Below are positions 53,701 to 61,963 of a stretch of DNA of 64,000 nucleotides, in pieces (the stretch's first letter is position 1; each line of letters starts with the position of its first letter). The position numbers and the translations under genes are program-made. The stretch is taken from the NCBI RefSeq assembly GCF_002162135.1, contig NZ_CP021382.1, forward strand, positions 3,222,001-3,286,000. The letters are read 5' to 3'. The DNA is from Cellvibrio sp. PSBB006 (GTDB lineage: Bacteria; Pseudomonadota; Gammaproteobacteria; Pseudomonadales; Cellvibrionaceae). The notes under the pieces are model-generated. The model was not told where the DNA came from and did no database searches. It saw only the letters and a program-made list of their open reading frames with translations.

Positions 53701-54602
53701 ATACTGGTAGTCGGCGATTGCAACAGCGGCGGTGGCGTGCGCCCTTCCCAACCGTGACGAAATAGCCAGGCGTCCCGCGTAGCAAAAGATTCCGCTGTGT
53801 GCGCTTCGCGGTTGTGTGCAAGCTCGCCGACACCTGCGGCATCCAACATACGATCATAAATACGTATCTCCGCGATATCACTGCCGCGCAAAAAATTGTA
53901 ACGACTTTGCACCTGATGCGGCGACAACACCCGCCCCGCCAAGCCGAACTGATCCAGGCCGCTATCAAAATCAGCACTGCCAGACCGCGTAGTCATTTCT
54001 TTGCGCGCTGCTTCACGACCATTGACATACAACACCACACCACGGGTTTCATCCCAGGCAACGGCGAGATGCAGCCATTGATCCGGCGCAGGTGTTTCAG
54101 GTATTCGATAGGAAACTCGGGTACGCGCGAGATTGGCATCGGTAACAAATGCATCGAAGCCTTCGCCATTCCAATCAAGCCGCAACCAGGCCATATCCCA
54201 ACTGCTGTGGTCAGCGTAGCCAACTCGAAAAATCACAAAGGGCGCTTCGGTAACCAGGTAGCGCGAGCGCCAGAAAAACGAAAGCGTGCCGCGCTGGGCG
54301 TAGATATTGCCCGGCGCGTTCCAGCTGAGTACGCCGTTGTCGGCCCACTCGATAGCCCATCCCGGTTTGCCGGCTTGATCGGGTACGCCCGTTGGGGTGC
54401 GCTTGATGTTATCGCGAAAATTGGGTTGGGGTTCACCGGCGGCGATGTCGGCAGTGAGGCTTTCTTCGGCGCTGACGTAAAAGAGTAATTGCGGTTTGTT
54501 GGTGTCAGCGATTGTAGTATTGAAGACCAATATTGCAAACAAGCAAAGTATGCCGGTTGCATATTGTCTGGATATGTTGAGTGTGTTTCTTAATTTATTC
54601 AT
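50736..54602 (-). CDS. Large secreted LamG + alpha/alpha-barrel protein of the pectin locus
   Basis: A 1288-residue protein with a signal peptide (about 1-33). Residues about 60-260 are a LamG-type domain (GTLSFFWRSRYLV, WLHLAVAWDETRGVVLYVNGREAARKE). The middle holds beta-rich modules, and residues about 700-1110 form an alpha-helical region rich in Trp and Asp (HHINWWIDERQAPFGDFGGGISDDSDM, HVYEEGINTNSALLLLNWGD, WALH-type repeats) that resembles an (alpha/alpha)6 glycosidase or lyase barrel. I cannot name the family. Its place between CE12 and GH43 suggests a role on rhamnogalacturonan. The start used is the only ATG near GAGATG. Confidence 0.75.
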   Translation of the reverse strand: MNKLRNTLNISRQYATGILCLFAILVFNTTIADTNKPQLLFYVSAEESLTADIAAGEPQPNFRDNIKRTPTGVPDQAGKPGWAIEWADNGVLSWNAPGNIYAQRGTLSFFWRSRYLVTEAPFVIFRVGYADHSSWDMAWLRLDWNGEGFDAFVTDANLARTRVSYRIPETPAPDQWLHLAVAWDETRGVVLYVNGREAARKEMTTRSGSADFDSGLDQFGLAGRVLSPHQVQSRYNFLRGSDIAEIRIYDRMLDAAGVGELAHNREAHTAESFATRDAWLFRHGWEGRTPPPLLQSPTTSIRKVEFADTRDIKQWMWKGTDGIAETTWPGVYNRSRLPGRDDYFQLPDWNTYVEGGKNFDLTLPAETVNRIEIRGAAFGELQYRGNKKENFTWVLKRPEGAVRSVYDIKDLKGGELRFSNSEQETPIQEIWAYHVSYKPEPEGSVKLRYTIRADVAPDFDNLAELRDFIVGRFPADERETVTAVPRGASVRTRATSSAKKSQPLVHVLIPSSVGHPPAGKAVTRSWAYGWENMYDGLDGIAIDLPALTLKPTHKGVIPLNIRVKDPLWPARDLIDVSVSVKPNQARTLWLDVRDRILSDDSFYLTIASASPEFNGASLDGAEVRLIFKPRAQALAEHTEDRFNQVRDNWGFLVEEHTTSQRQQLYRRAHRDISDLLRVAPDHQLGRQYWHYMSYRSQGDLPFEQPQAPKDGPLWAFRQLEELKLIRHHINWWIDERQAPFGDFGGGISDDSDMVQQWPGLALMGVDPEKINASITALADAAYKNGMFTNGLSTIETDELHVYEEGINTNSALLLLNWGDPLATERLMETVNALYDIITVNPQGNRLFSSNWFSGKKIYRDNNWEWQKPYSFPILHPAIMLGEFNAGPRSRQLLTETADGYMAYAYTADDGQWVLPNEIHWRTGATRGGEMMRGSGSGDVPTVFWTAWHWTGDKKYLKVLDYRRARGGISALSRLNDNFIDALDKRETWGKTLTESAGPQRDFENFVAWETTGDKTYLEQLYADAIRQKSQSMYFNTEGHWWSDRVEARHDLLQRARLGGVALSRNKTYPGHRVSWRFADPEGAVQVALLMPRAQPDQFKVIAYNTSNKPQAASMTGWNIAAGEWQLSTGVDTTGDDKADIKHEQRRVHFEKTQTLDFTFPPKTTLIIDMQLREETAPVEQRPDLGIGRGDVTLKGNQLTVTVHSLGHEDTSTGVLLLEDHEGREIQRITIPPLAAPADLLPKTVQLQMKLPRGSNAKAARVRVALANGAAEITQTNNQLDSSHWNIHR

Positions 54603-54667
54603 CAGATGACATCTCAATTAATTATTTTTCTTTCCCTGAAATTCAGTGAGCATTTTTACATCAGGTG

Positions 54668-54778
54668 GCACAGCAGATGTTCCGAAGCCCTCTAGACCAT
54701 CACCGACATGGATGTCGGTGATGAGCCTACAGGGACGTATTCACGGCGTGTCTCGCAGAGGGCTTCGGAACAGCTGCC
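54668..54778. repeat. Long hairpin element E1
   Basis: Arms TGTTCCGAAGCCCTCT at 54678-54693 and its complement at 54757-54772, with an imperfect inner extension. The core is in the opposite orientation to element A (stem CACCGACAT / ATGTCGGTG, then GGGACGTATTCACGGCGTG). GGCACAGCAG lies just outside the left arm. Confidence 0.88.
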
Positions 54779-54831
54779 TTAAACTACGAAGTAACACTCT
54801 TAAACTCATATTTAATTGAGAACGGCGCTTA

Positions 54832-54919
54832 CGGAGTACCTTGTGAGACTCGCCGTGAACCCATCCATGGGGGCTCATCACCGACATCCATGTCGGTGAT
54901 GGTCTCACAAGGTACTCCG
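54832..54919. repeat. Long hairpin element E2
   Basis: Perfect 17-bp arms at 54832-54848 and 54903-54919 (CGGAGTACCTTGTGAGA). Core CGCCGTGAACCCATCC plus the same inner stem as E1, inverted relative to it. Outside the right arm is GCTGTGCC. E1 and E2 together fill most of the 375-base gap between the CE12 and LamG genes; no gene is seen there. Confidence 0.92.
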
Positions 54920-54977
54920 CAATCACCGCTGTGCCATCTGGTAAAACGTGGTTCTTAATTAGATAAAAAATTTATTC

Positions 54978-55787
54978 TTAGTGATGAGCAGGCAGGCTCT
55001 TCATTCCTTCATACACCAGCCTGGCTATTTCTTCCGCGCCTTTCGGTTGAAAATGTGTGTTGTCATTCAAACCATTGGGGTACGCCGGAAATGCACCTTT
55101 CGACAGATTCATAAAATAGGTTTGACTCACGAAATCCCGGCCTTTTTCAGTAAAGAAATCCCGCGATAACTGGCCCAGATCAATCAGCAACACATCCATT
55201 TCCTGCGCCACCTCCTTCATCGCCGCCGGATACTCGCCGTGGGAATTGCCTAGCTGGCCATTCTCCCAGGGATAGTTACGGTTAACCGGTGTTAGTAAAA
55301 TCGGTAATGCTTTCTTCTCGCGCGTCTGTTGGATAAACAGGCGCAGGTATTGTTTGTAACCGGTAAGGTTGACGTAACGTTCGTGCTTTTCCAAGGCAGC
55401 GTCGTTGTGGCCGAATTGGATGAGTACCAGGTCGTCCGGTTGCAGGGCGCGGTAGATTTCGTCCCAGCGGCCTTCTTCAAAAAAGGTGCGCGTGCTGCGG
55501 CCGCCTTTGGCTTTGTTGATGACGTCAGTGTGCCCGGTTTTGATCAGGTGGCGTAGCGCGTCCAGATTTTTTTCACTGACAAAGGGCTGAAATTTTTGGC
55601 CCCAGCCGGTGACCGGGTGGCGGTTGGTCCAGTAGTCCTCGTTGAGGGTGTGATCGGCTACGGTGGAATCGGCGGCCAGGTAGATGTGGGTGATATTATC
55701 GGTTGAGCTTGCCTTGTGCGTGGCAGCACAAGCGGATAATAGAAATACGAGGAGCAAGGGCGTCAGTTGTCGGATTGTTTGGCACAT
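54978..55787 (-). CDS. Rhamnogalacturonan acetylesterase (CE12, SGNH hydrolase), lipoprotein
   Basis: A 269-residue lipoprotein (lipobox LSAC) of the SGNH fold: block I YLAADSTVA with the nucleophile Ser, Gly block GGRSTRTFFEEG, Asn block LIQFGHNDAALEKHERY, and the Asp-His pair in NDNTHFQPKGAEEIAR, which fits CE12. It removes acetyl groups from rhamnogalacturonan I. The ATG at 55787 follows GAGAGA; the earlier in-frame ATG at 55811 has no ribosome site. It lies 53 bp after the carboxylesterase. Confidence 0.9.
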   Translation of the reverse strand: MCQTIRQLTPLLLVFLLSACAATHKASSTDNITHIYLAADSTVADHTLNEDYWTNRHPVTGWGQKFQPFVSEKNLDALRHLIKTGHTDVINKAKGGRSTRTFFEEGRWDEIYRALQPDDLVLIQFGHNDAALEKHERYVNLTGYKQYLRLFIQQTREKKALPILLTPVNRNYPWENGQLGNSHGEYPAAMKEVAQEMDVLLIDLGQLSRDFFTEKGRDFVSQTYFMNLSKGAFPAYPNGLNDNTHFQPKGAEEIARLVYEGMKSLPAHH

Positions 55788-55840
55788 CGTTGTTCTCTCT
55801 TTTCCTCTCATTTTTTTACGTTGGTTTTTTTGGTTTTGAA

Positions 55841-57445
55841 TTAAAAAGTTCCGCGCTGGATGAACGGCACTCGTTCATAGAGTTTCCGTTCATCGCCGCG
55901 CGGATCAAAAGCCAACGCTGACTTTTCGTTAAACACCAGGGTTTCCTGTTTATCAAGGGTGTAGGGCTTCCAATCAGGAATACCTTTGTGGCTGGGATTT
56001 CCTGTTCGTGCAAAGGCGAGCAGCGCTTCGCTCATTTGATCCGCAACTATTTGGGCTGCTTTGGATGTGCCGGTACGCGACCCAGGTTGGACAATGTTGT
56101 CGAAGACCAGCGGAATATCCAGCGTGTGAAAAGCGCCGAATTTTCCATCATCGAGCGGTGAGCCCCAATCGAGTTGATATACATAAGCAGGAGCGCCCTG
56201 CCGCGCGCGTTCTTCCGCCTGAATGATGGCGCCACGCCAGGAGCGTCCGGCAGTGGTTGCGGCGAAAAATACATCTGAGGGTGAATACTTGGGATATAAA
56301 CGCCGGTATTCGGCAATCACGACCTCTGGGTTGAGATCAACATATTGTTGCTCAATTAATTTTTGTGGTAGCTGTTCCCAAGTGAGCTTGAAGTTGTCCG
56401 GATCACCCCCGAGGAACGCGCGGGTTTCGTCTTTGGTGTTACCAATGACCAGTGGAATGTGGCGCGATTGCGCCGGTGCGTCGGGATAGAATGGGTGACG
56501 CAGCAATACCTGATTATCCAGAACCGGCCCAAAATAGAGGCGGTTGTTTTCTACACGCGAAGGATCTTTTACCTGGGTTGCTTCCAGTATTTTTTCCAGC
56601 GGTAAGGATTGTATGCGTGCGATTTTTTCGCGCGGCAACTGCAAGACGTCGAGAAATATTTCTGCGCGTTGTGTCGCGGCGCGCGGTCCGGCGGCAGTTA
56701 CTTGTTGGCCGCTCATGGTGAAAGCACGCTGAAATAAATTGTTGGCGGCTGGCATGGCCATCAACGTAATAATCTTGGCGCCGCCACCGGATTGACCAAA
56801 CACAGTGACGTTATCCGGATCACCACCAAACTCCAGCGCATGTTGTTTAACCCATTGCAAGGCTTGCACAAGATCCAGTTGACCTACATTGCCGGAATGA
56901 GCGAATTCTTTTCCGCCCAATTGCGCAAGGTAGAGATAACCAAACGCATTTAAACGGTGGTTAACCGTAATCACCACCACGTCGCCGCGCAGGCACAAAT
57001 TAATGCCATCGTATTGCGGATCAGCACCAGAGCCATTGTTGTAGCCGCCGCCGTGGATGTAAAACAAAATCGGCCGCCGCGCGCCGTCGCGGAGTCCTGG
57101 TGTCCAGACATTCAAGTACAAACAATCTTCACTAATGGGTTCACGCGTATTGCGTTGCGGCGCAGCCGCTCCAAAATAAAATGTATCGCGCGTATCTGTC
57201 CATTTTTCTTCCTGCAAGGCAGGTATAAAACGACGTGTGCTTGTATCAGCGCCATAGGGAATACCGCGAAACACATGAATATTATGCTCAGTCACACCGC
57301 GAATTTTTCCACTGCGGGTTGTTGCCAGTGGATATTTATCCTGGGCATGAAGCAAGGGTGAAAGGCTAACCGCAAGACCACCGGCCAAACCTGTGCGTAA
57401 TAAATGACGGCGATTGAGCGACTTGATGTTGCTGCTGGATGTCAT
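55841..57445 (-). CDS. Type-B carboxylesterase with Tat signal
   Basis: A 534-residue alpha/beta hydrolase of the carboxylesterase type-B family. The N-terminus SLNRRHLLRTGLAGGLAVS is a twin-arginine signal. The nucleophile elbow reads FGQSGGG rather than the usual GESAGG; the oxyanion region YIHGGGYNNGSG, the acid in NTKDETRAFLGG and the His in FGAFHTLDIPLVFDN are present. In this context it may remove acetyl or feruloyl esters from pectin. It lies 161 bp after the TonB receptor. Confidence 0.87.
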   Translation of the reverse strand: MTSSSNIKSLNRRHLLRTGLAGGLAVSLSPLLHAQDKYPLATTRSGKIRGVTEHNIHVFRGIPYGADTSTRRFIPALQEEKWTDTRDTFYFGAAAPQRNTREPISEDCLYLNVWTPGLRDGARRPILFYIHGGGYNNGSGADPQYDGINLCLRGDVVVITVNHRLNAFGYLYLAQLGGKEFAHSGNVGQLDLVQALQWVKQHALEFGGDPDNVTVFGQSGGGAKIITLMAMPAANNLFQRAFTMSGQQVTAAGPRAATQRAEIFLDVLQLPREKIARIQSLPLEKILEATQVKDPSRVENNRLYFGPVLDNQVLLRHPFYPDAPAQSRHIPLVIGNTKDETRAFLGGDPDNFKLTWEQLPQKLIEQQYVDLNPEVVIAEYRRLYPKYSPSDVFFAATTAGRSWRGAIIQAEERARQGAPAYVYQLDWGSPLDDGKFGAFHTLDIPLVFDNIVQPGSRTGTSKAAQIVADQMSEALLAFARTGNPSHKGIPDWKPYTLDKQETLVFNEKSALAFDPRGDERKLYERVPFIQRGTF

Positions 57446-57552
57446 AAGCCAATCCCGGAAGTCGTTGAAAAAAGGGGTATAAAATTCATACCCCAAACCC
57501 ACTTAAGCTGCTTGCGTGGTGGGGGAAAAGGAGAGCATTTACCTCCTTTCAA

Positions 57553-57577
57553 TTCGCCGGAATAGTGATCCGGCGAA
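57553..57577 (-). promoter_or_regulatory. Intercistronic stem-loop
   Basis: Stem TTCGCCGGA / TCCGGCGAA with a 7-base loop between the TonB receptor and esterase genes. No U-run follows, so it is more likely to stabilise the receptor message or attenuate than to terminate fully. Confidence 0.55.
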
Positions 57578-57606
57578 CAGAAAGTATCTTTATAATGCGA
57601 TCAACA

Positions 57607-60333
57607 TCAGAATGTGTACTGTGCACCCAGGTAGAACTGGCGACCGGAGAGCACCAGTGTTTCCAGATAATCGTAATCACTCTGCAACAAGGTTTCTGAT
57701 TCGTCAGTGAGATTGAGTGCATCCAGCGTGAGCTTCAGATTGTCGTTTACCTGATAACTAAACGCCGCATCCACGACGCGCGTACCGTCGGCAGTATCCG
57801 CACCGGGACCTGCGGTAGATGTTGTCGCACGTTGGTAAGGATCGCGATAACTCCAGGACACACGACCGCTGAAACCCGCCTCGTTTTCATACCACAAAGT
57901 GGTGTTCCAACTTATTTTGGATTGGCCGTTCATACGCGTGATAATGCGTTGGCCATTTTCATCCGTACCACCGTCCAGTTCTGATTCAATGTAGGTATAG
58001 TTGGCTTTGATTCCGAAGTTACGCAACCAGTCTGGCCCGACAGTGATGGGCTGTTGATATTGGACTTCCCAACCTTCGAGCGAGCCACCTTTTCCATTGA
58101 CAGAGGTGCGGTAGTTAAAGATGTCGTCCACAGTTGCTGGTCCCGGCTCCAACAGACTATCTGAATAACCCAACGCGCGAATTTCCGCCCAGGTCAAATC
58201 TTCGCGAATACTTTCCGGGAAAGATTCAATATCTTTTTCGAAATACGCCAGAGAGATCAACGACTCTTCAGCAAAATACCATTCAACAGAAAGGTCTGTC
58301 GCTTCTGCACGGAAAGGTTCAAGGTAGGGGTTACCTGCCGTGAGAACACGGTTGAAGCGATCCACACTGCCGCCCGGTGTCAGACTGCCCAACCCCGGAC
58401 GGGTCATCACCTCTGACCAGGATGCGCGCAGCAACACATCACCCACGGGTTCAAGCACGAGGTTCAACGCGGGCAAGGTATCACTGTAATTGCGTTTTAT
58501 AGTTTGTTCTGCACCGCTGACCAGGCCGCTGGAGGTTTGATCTGTTTCCACTTCGCGCACACCGATATCACCACGGAAGGGCATGCCCGCAATATCCGTA
58601 GAGAAATCCAATTGCACGTGGAAGCCAAGGCTTTCTTCTTCCACCCAACGATCTGCACCCTGGTTGGCAACCAGAGGGAAGCAAGCGTCATTGGTAAATA
58701 AACCATATTGCTCTGTCACCACATTCAGGTCAGGCAAGAAGAACGCAGGTGAATTACCGGTTGGTTGAAACACCGAACCCATCGCATTGGTAACTTGTAA
58801 ATCATCCAACGTAATGTCACAGCCAGCCGGTACATCCACGGCGAGATTTTCATGGTCACCTTGATCAATGATCGCACGGTCGCGGGTGTATTGATTATTG
58901 TCGAAAGTAAATTCTTTCCAGGAGGCGCCGGTGTTCAGCGTCATTTCAATATTGCCGACATAGAAATCATATTCAATTTCACCGCGCAGGGTATCGAAAG
59001 TATTGGTGGTATCTGCGGGGCGATCACGCAGTTCCGCAACCCAATAGTTCTCCGAGTTAGCCGGATTGAAACCAAAGCTGATCACAGGATCAGTCATGCT
59101 ATTACGGTAGTCGTAACTCATATCGGCGTTGTAACGCTCGAACACAGCGGTGGTTTCACTGTGAACTTCGTGTTGCGACTCTGAAGTTCCCGCAAGGGCT
59201 TTGATGCGCAGTGAATCGGTGAAGTCATGATCAAGTGTCAGCGATACTTGATGAAATTCCGTGCTCCAATCCTGACGGAAGTGTTCATTACGCACATCCA
59301 CACCAGACAAGTCGGCATACATCAAACCGTTGCGTTCAGCATCGTAAAAATAGTCGTTAACGGTAGTTTCAATTCGGCCCGTTCCACCGGTACGTGCGAG
59401 GGAAATCGGAGTCAGAGTATATTCGCTTTGCACCTGACCAAGGTCGGCATACATTGCATCAAGCGTAATAAGCGTTTCGTCTGCCGGCTTCCATTGCAAG
59501 GAACCGGTAAAGCCTAAACGATCAATGTCAATATTGCGGTCCATTTGACGGGGAAAGCGCGGGTGTGCGGCACTATTCACAGCATCTGGCAAATCGGCGG
59601 CGTTAGCCCATTGGTTGTCACCGGTGTTGCGGTTTGATTCCCAGCGACCGGAGTTATGACCGATTTGATCAACATCGCGTGAAGAGTAAGCTACCGAAAA
59701 CAACGCACCAAAAGTGCCGGGATCATTGGTAAAACTCACCAACGCTGTCGCGCGTGGGTCAAAGGACTCTGACTGATCGTTATAGCCACCTTGCACAGAG
59801 GTCACAAAGGTAAATTCATCGTAATCCAGTGGCTTGCCGGTGGATAAATCTACCGTAGCACCCAAAGAGCCTTCTTCAACCGCCGCCGACTGGCTTTTGC
59901 GCACGTCGATACGGCTGAACAATTCAGACGCAAAAATATTGAAATCAAACGCGCGACCGCGATTACCCAAACCGGTAGAGATAGTTTCCATACCGTTGAT
60001 ACGCACACGCGTAAAATCCGCACTCAAACCGCGCACATTGATCTGCTGCCCTTCACCGCCGACGCGAGTGATGTTCACACCCGGCACACGCTGCATGGAT
60101 TCAGCGAGGTTGTTATCGGGGAATGACGCAATATCATCGGCCACGATGCTGTCGATGGCCGCCGTATTGTTGCGTTTTACGTTCAGCGCGCTGGCCAGGC
60201 TATCGCGAAAGCTGCCGGTGACCACAATTTCTTCAATGTCTGACTCCTGTGCGGACACCTGATGCACACTGGCGGCAATAGCGGCGCACACGCTGAGGGT
60301 TAATAATTTATGTTTAAAGATTTTATTATTCAT
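57607..60333 (-). CDS. TonB-dependent outer-membrane receptor of the pectin locus
   Basis: A 908-residue receptor with a signal peptide (1-28, ending VSA), a TonB-box-like stretch (DIEEIVVTGS), a plug domain (ASFPDNNLAESMQRVPGVNITRVGGEGQQINVRGL) and a C-terminal beta-barrel ending in the aromatic GRQFYLGAQYTF. It belongs to the Caulobacter/Xanthomonas-type carbohydrate receptors and probably imports pectin oligosaccharides. It is the first gene of the minus-strand operon, with GAGG before the ATG. Confidence 0.95.
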   Translation of the reverse strand: MNNKIFKHKLLTLSVCAAIAASVHQVSAQESDIEEIVVTGSFRDSLASALNVKRNNTAAIDSIVADDIASFPDNNLAESMQRVPGVNITRVGGEGQQINVRGLSADFTRVRINGMETISTGLGNRGRAFDFNIFASELFSRIDVRKSQSAAVEEGSLGATVDLSTGKPLDYDEFTFVTSVQGGYNDQSESFDPRATALVSFTNDPGTFGALFSVAYSSRDVDQIGHNSGRWESNRNTGDNQWANAADLPDAVNSAAHPRFPRQMDRNIDIDRLGFTGSLQWKPADETLITLDAMYADLGQVQSEYTLTPISLARTGGTGRIETTVNDYFYDAERNGLMYADLSGVDVRNEHFRQDWSTEFHQVSLTLDHDFTDSLRIKALAGTSESQHEVHSETTAVFERYNADMSYDYRNSMTDPVISFGFNPANSENYWVAELRDRPADTTNTFDTLRGEIEYDFYVGNIEMTLNTGASWKEFTFDNNQYTRDRAIIDQGDHENLAVDVPAGCDITLDDLQVTNAMGSVFQPTGNSPAFFLPDLNVVTEQYGLFTNDACFPLVANQGADRWVEEESLGFHVQLDFSTDIAGMPFRGDIGVREVETDQTSSGLVSGAEQTIKRNYSDTLPALNLVLEPVGDVLLRASWSEVMTRPGLGSLTPGGSVDRFNRVLTAGNPYLEPFRAEATDLSVEWYFAEESLISLAYFEKDIESFPESIREDLTWAEIRALGYSDSLLEPGPATVDDIFNYRTSVNGKGGSLEGWEVQYQQPITVGPDWLRNFGIKANYTYIESELDGGTDENGQRIITRMNGQSKISWNTTLWYENEAGFSGRVSWSYRDPYQRATTSTAGPGADTADGTRVVDAAFSYQVNDNLKLTLDALNLTDESETLLQSDYDYLETLVLSGRQFYLGAQYTF

Positions 60334-60754
60334 GGTTGATTCCTCGTTTAATTATTGTTGCTGCTGTTACGTCCTGCTTGTTGTTATTTCCTGCTGTACG
60401 TCCTGCTATTGACGCGACGTCAATACAACATCCTGAATAAAGATCCCCGGCCACACAGCGCACTTGCAAAAAACTGCCGCCGCCTAAATGCGGATAGCGT
60501 GCGCCGGGCGGCGATCGGGAAATTCGTTACGGTGTTAGCGCCCCCGAAGGGCGAGCGAGCTGGGGCACGGGACGGCTTGGAAAAGGCAGCCCTACCCGGT
60601 GCTTGGGGGCCGGGGAAATGTAAGATGATGGCGACATGGCACCGGACTGTGGCTGAATCGTTGTTGTCATCGGCTGTTCTCTCGGTCTTGCTTGGCTGAA
60701 TTATTCTTATTTGGTCACACGCCCGGCGGCCTTTTTGGCGCCAGAATCTTTTTT
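60334..60754. other. Leader and promoter region of the TonB receptor
   Basis: About 420 bases without a convincing gene. A 114-residue open frame on the plus strand has no ribosome site and an unlikely protein. The A/T-poor stretch around 60430-60720 shows no clear repeat. Confidence 0.4.
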
Positions 60755-60770
60755 GCTAATACGTGTTAGC
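60755..60770. promoter_or_regulatory. Candidate LacI-type operator 1
   Basis: GCTAATACGTGTTAGC is an almost perfect 16-bp palindrome with the central CG typical of LacI-family sites. It lies in the divergent region between the TonB receptor and the LacI-type gene. Confidence 0.7.
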
Positions 60771-60831
60771 ATTAAAATTATCATATGGTTATTATGAATA
60801 CAAGATGCTACTTATTTTTTTATCGCATATT

Positions 60832-60847
60832 GCAAATTCGTGTTAGC
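60832..60847. promoter_or_regulatory. Candidate LacI-type operator 2
   Basis: GCAAATTCGTGTTAGC matches operator 1 at 14 of 16 positions and lies 77 bp from it and 48 bp before the regulator start. Two sites would allow looping and autoregulation. Confidence 0.6.
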
Positions 60848-60895
60848 ACTGGCTTAATCTAAAAACAGTCGATAAAAAACCGATAAGTGAAGACT

Positions 60896-61909
60896 ATGGG
60901 CAAGACAATTGAGGAAATCGCGGCGGAACTGGGTATTTCCGTCACCACGGTCAGGCTGGTGCTGCTGGGCAAGGCCCGGCAATACCGCATCAGTGCGAAG
61001 ACCGAAGAGCGGGTTAAACGCTACACCGACGAGCACGGTTACCAGATCAACCATACCGCGCGCAGTTTGCGCCTGCAGCGTACCGATTCTCTGGCGCTGA
61101 TCGTACCGCGCCTGTCGAACCACTTTTTTGCACTGCTGGCGGAGCTATTGGAAATTCGCTGCCGCGCAGCGGGACTGCAATTATTTATTTCCTGTTGCTA
61201 TGACGATCCCGCGACGCAATTGCAGTTGATCCAGAATTTTCGCCAGCGCAACATCGATGGACTATTTGTTGTGCCATCCAACGCCGAGATCCCGCCTAAA
61301 GCCGCACAATTGTTTGAGCAACGTATGGTGCTGCTTGATCGCGATTTCGGTTTTGCAGAGTATCCGGTGGTGGTCACGGCCAACGAAAGCAGCAGCGCGA
61401 CATTAACCCAAAAACTTTATCGTTTTAGCCAGACGCGCGCGGCCACGACACGGTTTTTATTTATCGCCGGTAATCCGGAAATGCCATCCATTGCCGGTCG
61501 TCTACACGGTTTTCAGCACGCTCTGGCCGAGCTGGATTTTCCTGCCGAGCAGATCGAGATCTGCCATGCACCGCGCAACGGTTTTACCGAAGGTGTCGAT
61601 GCAATAACCGAATTTTTACAACGTAACGTTGAATTACCGAGCGTATTAATAACCTCATCCATTCCCTTATTCGAAGGCGCGCTGCACGCGTTGCGCCGGG
61701 AGCATGGCGCTGTTCCGCCGGAGATGATCCTGGCCACTTTCGACGACCACACCATGCTGGATTTCTTACCCAATCCGTTGTGTTCTGTGCGTCAGGATTC
61801 TGCGTTTATGATCAATGCTGCATTCACCGAGATGGAAAAATTAATTCAGGGCATCCAAGAGCCTGAGCGGCATATTGCTGCCATGGATATCATCAGCCGT
61901 CATATGTAA
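60896..61909 (+). CDS. LacI family transcriptional regulator
   Basis: A 337-residue regulator: N-terminal helix-turn-helix (KTIEEIAAELGISVTTVRLVLLGKARQYRISAKTEERVKRY) with a hinge (INHTARSLRLQRTDSLALIVP), then a periplasmic-binding-protein fold. The effector is probably a sugar from pectin. Divergent from the TonB receptor and just upstream of a GH43 gene, it is placed to control both. A GTG three codons earlier (60887) is the alternative start; neither has a strong ribosome site. Confidence 0.92.
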   Translation: MGKTIEEIAAELGISVTTVRLVLLGKARQYRISAKTEERVKRYTDEHGYQINHTARSLRLQRTDSLALIVPRLSNHFFALLAELLEIRCRAAGLQLFISCCYDDPATQLQLIQNFRQRNIDGLFVVPSNAEIPPKAAQLFEQRMVLLDRDFGFAEYPVVVTANESSSATLTQKLYRFSQTRAATTRFLFIAGNPEMPSIAGRLHGFQHALAELDFPAEQIEICHAPRNGFTEGVDAITEFLQRNVELPSVLITSSIPLFEGALHALRREHGAVPPEMILATFDDHTMLDFLPNPLCSVRQDSAFMINAAFTEMEKLIQGIQEPERHIAAMDIISRHM

Positions 61910-61963
61910 ATTTTTTTGCAAAGCCATAACAAAAAATTATTTCACGAGAGAGAGGAAAGACCC

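Noticed and set aside
60355..60699. 114-codon frame between the TonB receptor and LacI genes
   Set aside because: Leu/Cys/Arg-rich product with no ribosome site; it overlaps the receptor leader.
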